A program made the translations under genes and the position numbers. From a virus, in IMG/VR virus record IMGVR_UViG_3300043434_001346, positions 1 to 27,721 of that record: a DNA stretch of 27,721 nt; one strand, written 5' to 3'. Positions 21,580-27,721 of this stretch are shown here, in pieces (positions within the stretch are counted from its first letter, which is position 1; each line of letters starts with the position of its first letter). The notes beneath the pieces are model-generated. The model had not been told where the DNA came from, searched no databases, and saw only the letters and a program-made list of their open reading frames with translations.

Positions 21580-23540
21580 CGGCTTCTCACCACGCGACGC
21601 GGGTTGGGTTTGGCACTGCCAGAAGTCACAAGGCCACCGTCGAACTGCTGTTCTCGAGTGGCCTCGGGGTTTGTGATTTGTTTGGCAACGACTGGTGGGT
21701 CGGTGCCGAGTTGTTTTTCGAGTTCTTGCCAGTGCCGGTCTTCGAACCGGTCCAGTCCTGCCGCCGCAGCCGCTGCCCGGGCGTAGACGTAGCAGTCGAG
21801 CGCCTCGTTGCGCTCGCGCATCTTTTGCCACTCGCGGTGGGCAAAGCCGTTGCGGTCACGCCGCGTGATCAGCTGCTCGGCACAGAGCTGTTGCAGGTAT
21901 TCGGCATCGACCTTGGGCAGGTGCACGAAACCGACCGGGTACATCGGCGTGATGCCGTCTTCGGCCACCTCGGCGCTCTTGCGCAGGTTGTTGTAGAACT
22001 CCAGCTTGGCAATGCCGCCCGCCACCGGGAACACCTTGATGCCCCGGCGCAGCTTCTTGCCGCTGGCGGTGGCGTCCACCGCCGTGGGGGTGCCGATCAG
22101 CGCCGCACCCCCGGCAATGCCTTTGATCGGCATGAGCCGCGCATCGCGTACGCCGCGCACGAAGGCATAGGCCTCCTGGGTGGCATAGCCGGTATCGAGC
22201 GCCAGGCGCGCCAGACTCAGCTGGCAACCGCTGCTGTGGGTCCAGGTCTCGCCCATGAGCTTGGCGAGAGCCGACCAAACCTCGGTGCGCGCCGTATCCC
22301 CCATCAGGACCCGGTGCTCCACCAACCAGGCGGCTTTACCCCGCCCGAAGGCCCAGACCGAGACTTCGATTCGGTCCTTTTGTACGTCGGCACCGGCGGT
22401 GAGCAACAGGCCGCCCGCTGGGACGGTGCCGATGCGGTAGTCCTCACGACGTTCCAGCAGTCGTTGCCAGTCGGGCGCCTCGCCCTCTTCGACCCAGGTC
22501 TCACCCAGTTCGGTGTTTTTGAAGGTCTTGATGGCCGAGGCTGAGCGGGAATCGGACATGGCTGCCGACTCCCAGGCCCGGGCGATCTCGATCCAGCTTC
22601 GCCAACCCACCGGGCTGTAGAGGCTGGAGAGGTGAAACCCAGCCGTGCGCCCGGCCTGTTCAGGCGCGCAGGCCTGCCACTGGCCGTTGTCCAGCATCCA
22701 GGTCTTGTGATGTTCGGCGATCGGCTCCCCACAACCTTCGCAGATGTAGGCTGCTGTTTCTGGCTGGCCACGCTCCCAGCGCAGCTGCTCAAACCGCAGC
22801 CACTGGCGGTGATCGCAATGCGGACACGGGACGAAGTAGCGGCGCTGGTCCGATACTTCGAACTCGCGTTCGACCGCACTCGCCCCGGCAATCGTCGGGG
22901 TCGAGACGATCAGGATCTTGCGCCGGGCAAAGGTGCGGGTTCGCGCCTCGGCCAGAGAGATCGCATCACCTTCGCCTTCCACATCCAGTGGGTAGCCGTC
23001 GACCTCGTCGAGAAACAGGTAGCGCACCGGCATGGAACGCAGCCCCACCGCGCTGTTGGCACCGGTCATCACCAGCACGCCGCCATGGAATTCCTTGGCG
23101 AGAATCGTGTTGCCCGAATCCCGGCTGCGCGCGGGAGCGATGCGCTCCTGGATGGCGGGGCTTTCCTCGATCAGCGCGTCGATGCGCTGCTTGGAGGCCC
23201 GCTTGGCCATCTCCACCGTGGGCCACACCGCCATCATCGGGCCCGGGGCGTGATGGATCACATAACCTACCCAGTTCAGGCCGAGCTCGGTGCCGCCCAC
23301 CTGCGCGCCTTTCATGAACACCACACGCTCGATCGGCGACATCGGGGACAAGGCATCCATGATCTCCCGCAGGTAGGGCGTGCGGCTGGTGCGCCAGCGT
23401 CCTGGTTCGGAGGCGGCCTTGCTGGAGAGCACCCGATGCTTGTCGGCCCATTCGGACACCGTGAGCAGCGGATCGGGGGTCAGACCCTCGCGCCAGGCAC
23501 GCTCGATGGCGTCCCAGCCTTCGTAATACAGCTCATCCAT
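21567..23540 (-). CDS. Terminase large subunit (GpA family)
   Basis: This packaging motor of about 657 residues has an ATPase with the Walker A variant FMKGAQVGGTE (about 75-85) and Walker B YLFLDEVDGYP (about 174-184). A zinc-finger pair, CPHC at about 239-242 and CEGC at about 267-270, is typical of GpA. The nuclease half begins LTAGADVQKDRIEVSVWAFG. It drives DNA into proheads and cuts concatemers. I use the ATG at 23540, which follows AAGGTGG by about 8 nt and lies 2 nt after the small-subunit stop; a TTG at 23546 is less likely. All expected motifs are present and the length is normal. GpA enzymes usually go with cos-type packaging, but no cos site was identified here. Confidence 0.95.
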   Translation of the reverse strand: MDELYYEGWDAIERAWREGLTPDPLLTVSEWADKHRVLSSKAASEPGRWRTSRTPYLREIMDALSPMSPIERVVFMKGAQVGGTELGLNWVGYVIHHAPGPMMAVWPTVEMAKRASKQRIDALIEESPAIQERIAPARSRDSGNTILAKEFHGGVLVMTGANSAVGLRSMPVRYLFLDEVDGYPLDVEGEGDAISLAEARTRTFARRKILIVSTPTIAGASAVEREFEVSDQRRYFVPCPHCDHRQWLRFEQLRWERGQPETAAYICEGCGEPIAEHHKTWMLDNGQWQACAPEQAGRTAGFHLSSLYSPVGWRSWIEIARAWESAAMSDSRSASAIKTFKNTELGETWVEEGEAPDWQRLLERREDYRIGTVPAGGLLLTAGADVQKDRIEVSVWAFGRGKAAWLVEHRVLMGDTARTEVWSALAKLMGETWTHSSGCQLSLARLALDTGYATQEAYAFVRGVRDARLMPIKGIAGGAALIGTPTAVDATASGKKLRRGIKVFPVAGGIAKLEFYNNLRKSAEVAEDGITPMYPVGFVHLPKVDAEYLQQLCAEQLITRRDRNGFAHREWQKMRERNEALDCYVYARAAAAAAGLDRFEDRHWQELEKQLGTDPPVVAKQITNPEATREQQFDGGLVTSGSAKPNPRRVVRSRWMT

Positions 23541-23542
23541 GG

Positions 23543-24118
23543 TCAATCCACCTTGGCCTGCAAGTCGCCCAGGTCTTGAAGTTGCTGGCGCACAGCAGCA
23601 TCCAGCGCCACGTGCAAGGCGTGCGCATCGACGCCCAGCCCTGCGGCCATCTGCGACGAGATGCGCGCAGGCCAGTTGAGCCAGGCATCGCGCTCGGCAC
23701 GGGCCAGCTTGAACACATGGGCCACGGCCTGTGAGCGATCGACCAGTTCGCCCTTCAGTCGGGCCAGGCGCACTTTGTTGGTTTGCGCCTTGACTACCTC
23801 GTTGACGGTGCGGGCCTGGAGCAGCGAAGTGCCCCCGGACGACAGCGCCGAGGTGGGTGGCTCTGGCGCGTCACGCACAACCTTTGCGGAAGCCTGCGGA
23901 GTCTCGCGGCCAGTTGCGGAAACCTGCGGAGTCTCCCTGGCCTCAGCAGTCACCGACCGCCGGGTCGGCGTGGTGTTGGCCGCCCACTGGGCATCGGCCA
24001 CCACCGGATCGATGGTGCCATCCGGCAGCTGGCTGATGCGCCCAGTGTCGATGGCCTTCTTGACGGCCACGTGCGACACGCCGCGATGGCGCGCGTAGGC
24101 GCGAATGGACAGTCCCAT
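23543..24118 (-). CDS. Terminase small subunit (Nu1-like)
   Basis: This 191-residue protein opens with a helix-turn-helix (LSIRAYARHRGVSHVAVKKA, then DTGRISQLPDGTIDP) as in Nu1-type small terminases that recognise packaging DNA. A flexible Thr/Pro/Ser-rich middle contains a tandem repeat with two copies of RETPQ-SA. The C-terminal region (VVKAQTNKVRLARLKGELVD, then VFKLARAERDAWLNWPARIS) is the part that oligomerises and contacts the large subunit. It is the first gene of the leftward head operon. It diverges from the plus-strand island across about 155 nt, which should hold the promoters for both. The ATG at 24118 lacks a strong ribosome binding site. Confidence 0.85.
   Translation of the reverse strand: MGLSIRAYARHRGVSHVAVKKAIDTGRISQLPDGTIDPVVADAQWAANTTPTRRSVTAEARETPQVSATGRETPQASAKVVRDAPEPPTSALSSGGTSLLQARTVNEVVKAQTNKVRLARLKGELVDRSQAVAHVFKLARAERDAWLNWPARISSQMAAGLGVDAHALHVALDAAVRQQLQDLGDLQAKVD
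23884..23935. repeat. Two 22-nt direct repeats within the small terminase gene
   Basis: Copies at 23884-23905 and 23914-23935 differ at one base. Each begins TTGCGGAA and ends CCTGCGGAGTCTC on the plus strand. The period is 30 nt, which keeps the reading frame and adds a ten-residue repeat in the linker. It may be simple slippage, or a binding site for the packaging complex. Confidence 0.85.
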
Positions 24119-24197
24119 GGTGTTGATCTACTCAGTGCAAGTGGGTGGCCTCCTGGAGGTATGGGTCAGGCAAAGGCGAGTGAATCACCCGGGATTA

Positions 24198-24246
24198 AAA
24201 AGCGCTTGGCTTCTGGGGCGCACAGCGCGTGAATGCAGATGTCGAT
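24198..24246 (+). promoter_or_regulatory. Promoter-like repeat element, copy 1
   Basis: TTGGCT (24206-24211), a 17-nt spacer and GTGAAT (24229-24234) stand 40 nt before the ATG of the DUF6900-like gene. AGCGC lies directly before the second hexamer. The same arrangement occurs at 25858 and 26215. It lies in the divergent region between the small terminase gene and the plus-strand island. The spacing suits a sigma-70 type promoter, though the -10 match is modest. Confidence 0.6.
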
Positions 24247-24274
24247 TGACAAGCAACCCACCAAGGAGCCCCAC

Positions 24275-24565
24275 ATGGCCAAACCCAAGCAACCCACCGC
24301 ACTCTCCCCGGACGAGATCGAGCTCTTGCTCGAATCGATCGCCCTGGACCACCTGTTCATCGAAACCCTGCAAACCCGCCACCGCGACAGCCTGGACTTC
24401 CACGACGTGAGCGTCTGGGGTGTCAAAAGCGCCCTGCAAGCCGCGTTTGATGCTGGGCTGCGTGCTGCAGGTGGCGCGCCAAAGCAGACCGTGCACCGCG
24501 TGCGCAAAGTCACCGCGGCACATCAAACCAGTGGCAACGGCAGCACCGCCGCCCTGCAAGCGTGA
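24275..24565 (+). CDS. DUF6900-like small protein, first gene of the plus-strand island
   Basis: The protein of 96 residues begins MAKPKQPTALSPDEIELLLE. Its core, FIETLQTRHRDSLDFHDVSV followed by WGVKSALQAAFDAG, matches what I recall of DUF6900, a small family of accessory proteins on mobile elements and phages, of unknown function. The ATG at 24275 has AAGGAG about 7 nt upstream, which decides the start over an in-frame ATG at 24233. It is preceded by promoter-like copy 1. It ends 7 nt before the DUF3489 gene, forming an operon. The orientation is opposite to the structural genes. No catalytic motif is visible. Confidence 0.75.
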   Translation: MAKPKQPTALSPDEIELLLESIALDHLFIETLQTRHRDSLDFHDVSVWGVKSALQAAFDAGLRAAGGAPKQTVHRVRKVTAAHQTSGNGSTAALQA

Positions 24566-24572
24566 GGGCGCC

Positions 24573-25139
24573 ATGACCATCTCACTCAACCCCAACCAGC
24601 AGGCCATCCTGGAGCGCGCCATGCAAGACAGCGGCGGTAAGATCGCCTGGTTTCCCGAGCACATCAAGGGCGGCGCCCGTGCCAAGGTGCTCGAAGGCTT
24701 GTTCAAACGCGCCTTGATCACGCCCGACGGCGATGAATGGGTGGTGGCCGCCGAGGGCTACGACGCCCTGGGCCTGCCCCGACCAGGCGCCTTGCCACCG
24801 ACCATCACGCTGGACGATCCGGAACTGGAAGCCGATGTCGCCAGTGCCGAGGCCAGTTGGCAGCAGCCCGTCAAGGACAAGCCGGTTCGTACCCGCGCCG
24901 ACAGCAAGCAGGCGCTGGTCATCGGCCTGCTGCAGCGCCCCGAGGGCGCCACGATCGCGCAGATCATGGAGGCCACCGGATGGCAGCAGCACACCGTGCG
25001 CGGGACCCTTGCCGGCACGCTCAAGAAACGCCTGGGGCTGACCATCACATCAGCCAAGGAGGCAGGTGGTCAGCGGGTGTACCGCATCGAGTCCACAGCC
25101 GCTGTCAATGCCACCACCACTGAATCGGAGGCCGCATGA
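24573..25139 (+). CDS. DUF3489 protein, predicted winged-helix DNA-binding protein
   Basis: The C-terminal half of this 188-residue protein matches DUF3489: KQALVIGLLQRPEGATIAQI, then MEATGWQQHTVRGTLAGTLK and KKRLGLTITSAKEAGGQRVY. The pattern is that of a winged helix-turn-helix. The N-terminal half has a second similar motif, with NPNQQAILERAMQDSGGKIA and a short strand VVAAEGYDALGL, so it may contain two wings. This family is common on phages and integrative elements next to small genes like its neighbours; a regulatory role is likely but not proven. The start is the ATG 7 nt after the previous stop. The stop overlaps the next start by 4 nt (ATGA). Confidence 0.82.
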   Translation: MTISLNPNQQAILERAMQDSGGKIAWFPEHIKGGARAKVLEGLFKRALITPDGDEWVVAAEGYDALGLPRPGALPPTITLDDPELEADVASAEASWQQPVKDKPVRTRADSKQALVIGLLQRPEGATIAQIMEATGWQQHTVRGTLAGTLKKRLGLTITSAKEAGGQRVYRIESTAAVNATTTESEAA

Positions 25140-25495
25140 ACGCCCTCCCCAACTTGGCGCGCCTCGATGAACTGGGGCAGCGCCTGGCCGACCAGGCGTT
25201 TCGCACCCTGATCAGCCTGTGCCCCGAAATCCGCGGCGCCAGCCCGGCGCGCCAGGAGGCGGTGTGTGCCGCGATGCGCGCCAAGGTGGCCCCAAGCATC
25301 GACAGCCTGCTCGAAGACGCGCGTCTGGCGCCCTGTTTGGCCGAGGCGGCGTTTCACAACGCCGTGCTGACCCTGGCGCTGGCCGGCGTCGAAGCCTTGC
25401 AGGCCAAGGTCGCCAGCCCCAAGTACCGATCCATCAACCAAGTCTCAAATCAAACCAGAAAGGCCCGTCATGCCAAGCATGTCCATCACCATTGA
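25136..25495 (+). CDS. Hypothetical small phage protein
   Basis: I do not recognise this 119-residue protein. It is mostly helical: LDELGQRLADQAFRTLISL, SPARQEAVCAAMRAKVAPSI, then LAEAAFHNAVLTLALAGVEA. The last part is basic and His-rich (ARHAKHVHHH). Its start overlaps the DUF3489 stop by 4 nt, so it is translated from the same message. Its final 26 nt overlap the start of the next gene in another frame, and the basic tail may be only a by-product of that overlap. It has no membrane segment and no known motif. Confidence 0.68.
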   Translation: MNALPNLARLDELGQRLADQAFRTLISLCPEIRGASPARQEAVCAAMRAKVAPSIDSLLEDARLAPCLAEAAFHNAVLTLALAGVEALQAKVASPKYRSINQVSNQTRKARHAKHVHHH

Positions 25496-25823
25496 ACGCA
25501 CGCCTCTGACCCTTCAGTGGGAGGAGATTCAAGTCGAGCAACTTGGCATCCGGCTGCCCTTTGCGCGCAAACCCGAGAACCTCAAGGACATGAGCGCCAG
25601 CGGCAACTACATCGTCTACGTCACCGAGACCCGGACCATGACGCCCGAAGAGTTCGATGGCTTTGCCGCCAACCTGCTGGTCTCGCGCGACTGGCTGGCC
25701 GGCAAGGGTGGCTATGTCGGCCAGGGGCGTTTGTGCATAGAAGTTCACGCCCCCGGACGCCCGTACCTGTATGTCGATCCGTCTGGCGGGGACTACGCCC
25801 GCTACGCGGCCCGCCTGGGCTAG
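25470..25823 (+). CDS. Hypothetical protein, possible compact alpha/beta fold
   Basis: This 117-residue protein is not one I can name. It starts MPSMSITIERTPLTLQWEEI, then has SGNYIVYVTETRTMTPEEFD and FAANLLVSRDWLAGKGGY. The C-terminus ends YLYVDPSGGDYARYAARLG. The mix of strands and helices with conserved-looking aromatic residues suggests a folded small domain. AGAAAGG stands about 10 nt before the ATG. The gene overlaps the previous one by 26 nt, so it is probably the fourth member of the first operon of the island. The following 104 nt contain promoter-like copy 2. Confidence 0.7.
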   Translation: MPSMSITIERTPLTLQWEEIQVEQLGIRLPFARKPENLKDMSASGNYIVYVTETRTMTPEEFDGFAANLLVSRDWLAGKGGYVGQGRLCIEVHAPGRPYLYVDPSGGDYARYAARLG

Positions 25824-25857
25824 TGGCTCTGACGCCACGCTGCTCATCTTCTTCCAT

Positions 25858-25905
25858 CAAAGCCTTGGCTTTGCATCGCAGCAGCGCGTCAATGAGGTCA
25901 TCGCC
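25858..25905 (+). promoter_or_regulatory. Promoter-like repeat element, copy 2
   Basis: TTGGCT (25865-25870), a 17-nt spacer and GTCAAT (25888-25893) lie 34 nt before the ATG at 25928. The first hexamer is inside a perfect dyad, CAAAGCC-TT-GGCTTTG. The 3' block GCGCGTCAATG and the following TCATCG are shared with copy 3. The region lies wholly between genes. It could be a promoter with an operator in the -35 region. Confidence 0.62.
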
Positions 25906-25927
25906 CAACGATTGAAGGAGACTCACC

Positions 25928-26191
25928 ATGACCCTCGACCTCAACACCCTCATGCGCCAGATGACTGAGCAAAAGGCCAAAGACGCCTTGCTCACCGCCC
26001 GGTCCACCCTGGAACGCAGCCTGCGCGAATTGGACCATTACATCGAGCGACTCGAATCCGCTGAGACGCCGCACGACAAATCGCAGGTCATGAACTGGGC
26101 GCTCAACGCCCTGGCCTGCAACATCACGCCCAACCTGCGCCTGGACCTGATCGCCAACGCACAGGCCGAACTGGCCAGCGTCGCGAAATGA
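25928..26191 (+). CDS. Hypothetical small helical protein
   Basis: This 87-residue protein, MTLDLNTLMRQMTEQKAKDA onward, appears entirely helical. A likely coiled coil spans about residues 14-48 (LERSLRELDHYIERLESAET). A second helix follows (MNWALNALACNITPNLRLDL). It resembles small phage accessory proteins, but I know no family function. The start is firm: AAGGAG lies 8-9 nt upstream. Promoter-like copy 2 stands directly before it, and copy 3 follows its stop within 24 nt, so it is probably a single-gene unit with its own control. Confidence 0.75.
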   Translation: MTLDLNTLMRQMTEQKAKDALLTARSTLERSLRELDHYIERLESAETPHDKSQVMNWALNALACNITPNLRLDLIANAQAELASVAK

Positions 26192-26214
26192 TCACGCTCT
26201 CGAAAAATGATCGA

Positions 26215-26262
26215 GAAAGCCTTGGCTTCTGTACCCTGGAGCGCGTCAATGGAGTCATCGCC
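26215..26262 (+). promoter_or_regulatory. Promoter-like repeat element, copy 3
   Basis: TTGGCT (26222-26227), a 17-nt spacer and GTCAAT (26245-26250) lie 33 nt before the ATG at 26284. The flanks AAAGCC and GCGCGTCAATG, then AGTCATCGCC, are nearly the same as in copy 2. The spacer itself has diverged, whereas both hexamers and their flanks are kept, which is the pattern expected from selection on a promoter or binding site. Confidence 0.62.
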
Positions 26263-26283
26263 AACACAGACACGGAGCCGACG

Positions 26284-26649
26284 ATGACCACCACTCACAT
26301 CCCTGCCACCCAGAACGAAGCCTGGGGCTTTTGGGGCACGATGAATGATCAAGCCGCAGCAGCTTGGCCGATCGCGATGACGGCGATTTCGGACGCCACC
26401 AACCAACCTCTCGACTCGGTCCGCGCCTTCCTGGACAGCCGCCATGGCCGTCACTTTGCTGACGATGTACTCAACGGCCTGCACGCCGGATTGAACCTGC
26501 ACGATGCGATCCACGCCGCCACCCAACGCTGGATGGGCTGGACCATCGGCCGCCTGACCAGCAAGCAGCACGGGATTCCCAAGGGGCTGCCCTACCTGAC
26601 GGGCTTTGTGATTCACTGCGAGATCGTCGAAGAGGCCCTGGCCGACTGA
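26284..26649 (+). CDS. Hypothetical protein of the plus-strand island
   Basis: The 121-residue protein starts MTTTHIPATQNEAWGFWGTM and contains WPIAMTAISDATNQPLDSVR and FLDSRHGRHFADDVLNGLHA. It then has AIHAATQRWMGWTIGRLTSK and ends FVIHCEIVEEALAD. I recall similar uncharacterised proteins in prophages and integrative elements, always small and with a conserved SRHGRHFADDV-type motif, but no function. The start at 26284 is chosen because an ATG at 26188 would put promoter-like copy 3 inside the gene; CGGAG lies about 9 nt upstream of 26284. Its last 37 nt overlap the end of the minus-strand membrane gene, so the two genes converge. Confidence 0.74.
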   Translation: MTTTHIPATQNEAWGFWGTMNDQAAAAWPIAMTAISDATNQPLDSVRAFLDSRHGRHFADDVLNGLHAGLNLHDAIHAATQRWMGWTIGRLTSKQHGIPKGLPYLTGFVIHCEIVEEALAD

Positions 26650-26861
26650 CGCACCCGCAGGGCTTCAAAGCCCCGGCGCAGCGCGTAGCTGCGCACGATC
26701 GAGACGGCCGTGAAGATCAAGCCGATCAGCAGGTTTTCGGTGACGGTCACGGCCAGGCCGAACAGCGGGAACACCGCCATCTGCGTGACCACCGCCACAA
26801 CATAACCCACCAGCACATTGGCGAGCGACTCCACCAGGGACATCAGGCGCGACTGCTTCAT
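26613..26861 (-). CDS. DUF7220-like two-helix membrane protein
   Basis: This 82-residue protein has two transmembrane segments. The first follows MKQSRLMSLVESLANVLVGY and covers about residues 15-36. The second covers about 42-60 and is followed by IVRSYALRRGFEALR. The ending is basic and polar. The pattern of 'KQSRLMSLVE', two helices and 'RSYALRRxFE' is common in prophages next to DNA methyltransferases (I recall it as DUF7220). Its ATG overlaps the methyltransferase stop by 4 nt, so the two are co-translated. The function is unknown; membrane location is clear from sequence. Confidence 0.8.
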   Translation of the reverse strand: MKQSRLMSLVESLANVLVGYVVAVVTQMAVFPLFGLAVTVTENLLIGLIFTAVSIVRSYALRRGFEALRVRQSARASSTISQ

Positions 26862-27721
26862 GCGTCGGCCTCCGCTGCATCAGTCGTGATAGCCACACCT
26901 GCCAAAGCCGCCAAGTCGTTGAACTTGACCGCGTCAAGTTCCCGGTAGGCTTCCTGCCCGCTCCAGTCCTGCCAACGGCGAACGATCACGTCCACGTACT
27001 TGGGGTCGAGTTCGATCAGCCAACCGATGCGGCCAGTTTTTTCAGCGGCGATGAGGGTGGTGCCAGAGCCGCCGAACGGGTCCAGCACGATGTCCCCTGG
27101 ACGGCTGGAATTGCGAATCGCGCGCTCGACCAATTCCACCGGCTTCATGGTCGGGTGCAGGTCGTTTTTCTGTGGCTTCTTGATGTTCCAGACGTCGCCC
27201 TGGTCACGATCCCCGCACCAGTGCCGGTTCTGGCCTTCGGGCCAGCCGTAAAGGATAGGCTCGTACTGGCGCTGGTAGTCGGCGCGGCCGAGCGTGAATG
27301 TGTTCTTGGCCCAGATGATGAAGGTGGACCACTTGCCACCGGCGGCGCGGAAAGCCTGCTGCAGCGTGTCCAGTTCGCTGGACGACATGGCCACATAGAC
27401 AGCGCCGCTACAGCGCGACAACATCGGCGTCAACGCCGCCAGCAAGAAATCGTAGAAGCCATCGCCCAGGTTGTCGTTCAGGATCGGACGGTCCTTGCCA
27501 CGCATCTTGTCCTTCGCGCTATTGGCATAGTCCACGTTGTACGGTGGATCGGTGAACACCATGTTGGCTTGGGCGTCGGCCATCAGCAGCTCGTAGCTCC
27601 TAGGGTCGGTGGCATCGCCACACACCAATCGGTGCTTGCCCAGCTCCCAAACATCACCTGGGCGGGAAATCGGAGTGACGGGCACCTCGGGCACCGCATC
27701 GTCGTCCGTCTGGCCATCGAC
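26858..27721 (-). CDS. DNA adenine/cytosine-N4 methyltransferase, N-terminus beyond the window
   Basis: This is an amino-methyltransferase of the beta order: the catalytic motif TDPPYNVDY comes first (visible residues about 57-65) and the AdoMet-binding motif DPFGGSGTTLIAAEKTGR near the C-terminus. It transfers a methyl group from AdoMet to adenine N6 or cytosine N4. The frame is open to the right edge (287 residues visible) through an acidic stretch, VDGQTDDDAVPEVP. This is typical of the linker between an N-terminal ParB-like domain and the methylase in phage fusion proteins, so the gene is probably partial. A GTG at 27694 could be a start but has no good ribosome binding site. There is no restriction endonuclease beside it, so it may be an orphan enzyme that protects phage DNA. 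Confidence 0.88.
   Translation of the reverse strand, partial: VDGQTDDDAVPEVPVTPISRPGDVWELGKHRLVCGDATDPRSYELLMADAQANMVFTDPPYNVDYANSAKDKMRGKDRPILNDNLGDGFYDFLLAALTPMLSRCSGAVYVAMSSSELDTLQQAFRAAGGKWSTFIIWAKNTFTLGRADYQRQYEPILYGWPEGQNRHWCGDRDQGDVWNIKKPQKNDLHPTMKPVELVERAIRNSSRPGDIVLDPFGGSGTTLIAAEKTGRIGWLIELDPKYVDVIVRRWQDWSGQEAYRELDAVKFNDLAALAGVAITTDAAEADA

Noticed and set aside
21580-21831. Long form (157 residues) of the gpW-like protein
   Set aside because: The extra part is read in another frame of the terminase gene and is Arg/Pro-rich, typical of a shadow frame; the family length is about 70 residues.
24149-24159. Short palindrome CCTCC-T-GGAGG in the divergent region
   Set aside because: It is too short, occurs once, and contains sequence like a ribosome binding site by chance; there is no support for an operator.
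24246-24251. Perfect -35-like TTGACA before the DUF6900-like gene
   Set aside because: It is only 24 nt from the ATG, leaving no room for a -10 element and leader, and has no partner at proper spacing.
25771-25968. Possible upstream peptide with SLGFASQQRVNEVIA matching SLGFCTLERVNGVIA at 26215
   Set aside because: The similarity follows from the DNA element. In the first copy the same frame is preceded at once by a stop (24196-24198) with no start, so a conserved peptide cannot explain all copies.
26188-26283. Longer start (ATG 26188) for the gene ending at 26649
   Set aside because: It would place promoter-like copy 3 within the coding region; the ATG at 26284 has a nearby CGGAG and matches the layout of the other copies.

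Overview
The window is most of the late half of a tailed-phage genome, almost certainly a prophage, in a GC-rich Gram-negative host. Codon use and the type of tail and accessory proteins suggest a betaproteobacterium, although no host gene in the window proves it. Head proteins are of the lambda type (GpA terminase, lambda-family portal, S49 protease with nested scaffold, decoration protein D, capsid protein E). The tail has a long tape measure, a frameshifted G/GT chaperone and a TipJ-type hub, which points to a long non-contractile tail (siphovirus).

Layout, right to left along the minus strand. At 27721-26613 lie a DNA methyltransferase that is open at the window edge and a small two-helix membrane protein. 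At 24275-26649 six small genes run on the opposite (plus) strand; at least three of the transcripts appear to start from near-identical promoter-like elements. At 24118-17094 is the head module: small and large terminase, gpW-like joiner, portal, protease with nested scaffold, decoration protein, capsid. At 17094-14014 are the head-tail connectors, tail tube and tail chaperones, with a textbook -1 frameshift signal. At 13995-3611 are the tape measure, distal tail proteins, two tandem RCC1-repeat fibres, and the DUF1833, NlpC/P60 and TipJ tail-tip proteins. At 3517-2781 is a two-gene lysis-type membrane cassette with no endolysin visible, closed by a strong Rho-independent terminator.

Beyond that terminator are two regulatory or mobility genes. 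The first is an RfaH/NusG-family elongation factor with an unusual added N-terminal helix-turn-helix region and a proline-rich linker. The second is a serine recombinase whose C-terminus resembles homing-endonuclease-associated repeats instead of a zinc ribbon.

The most interesting signal is a putative regulatory circuit. Three intergenic elements upstream of plus-strand accessory genes share TTGGCT, a 17-nt spacer and GT(C/G)AAT, plus flanking identity. A weaker fourth copy, in the same arrangement, lies just upstream of the RfaH-like fusion gene. The accessory island and the phage-encoded elongation factor may therefore be controlled together. This is inference and can be tested. No tRNA, rRNA, CRISPR array, insertion sequence or attachment site was recognised. 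No stretch longer than 300 bases lacks a gene.
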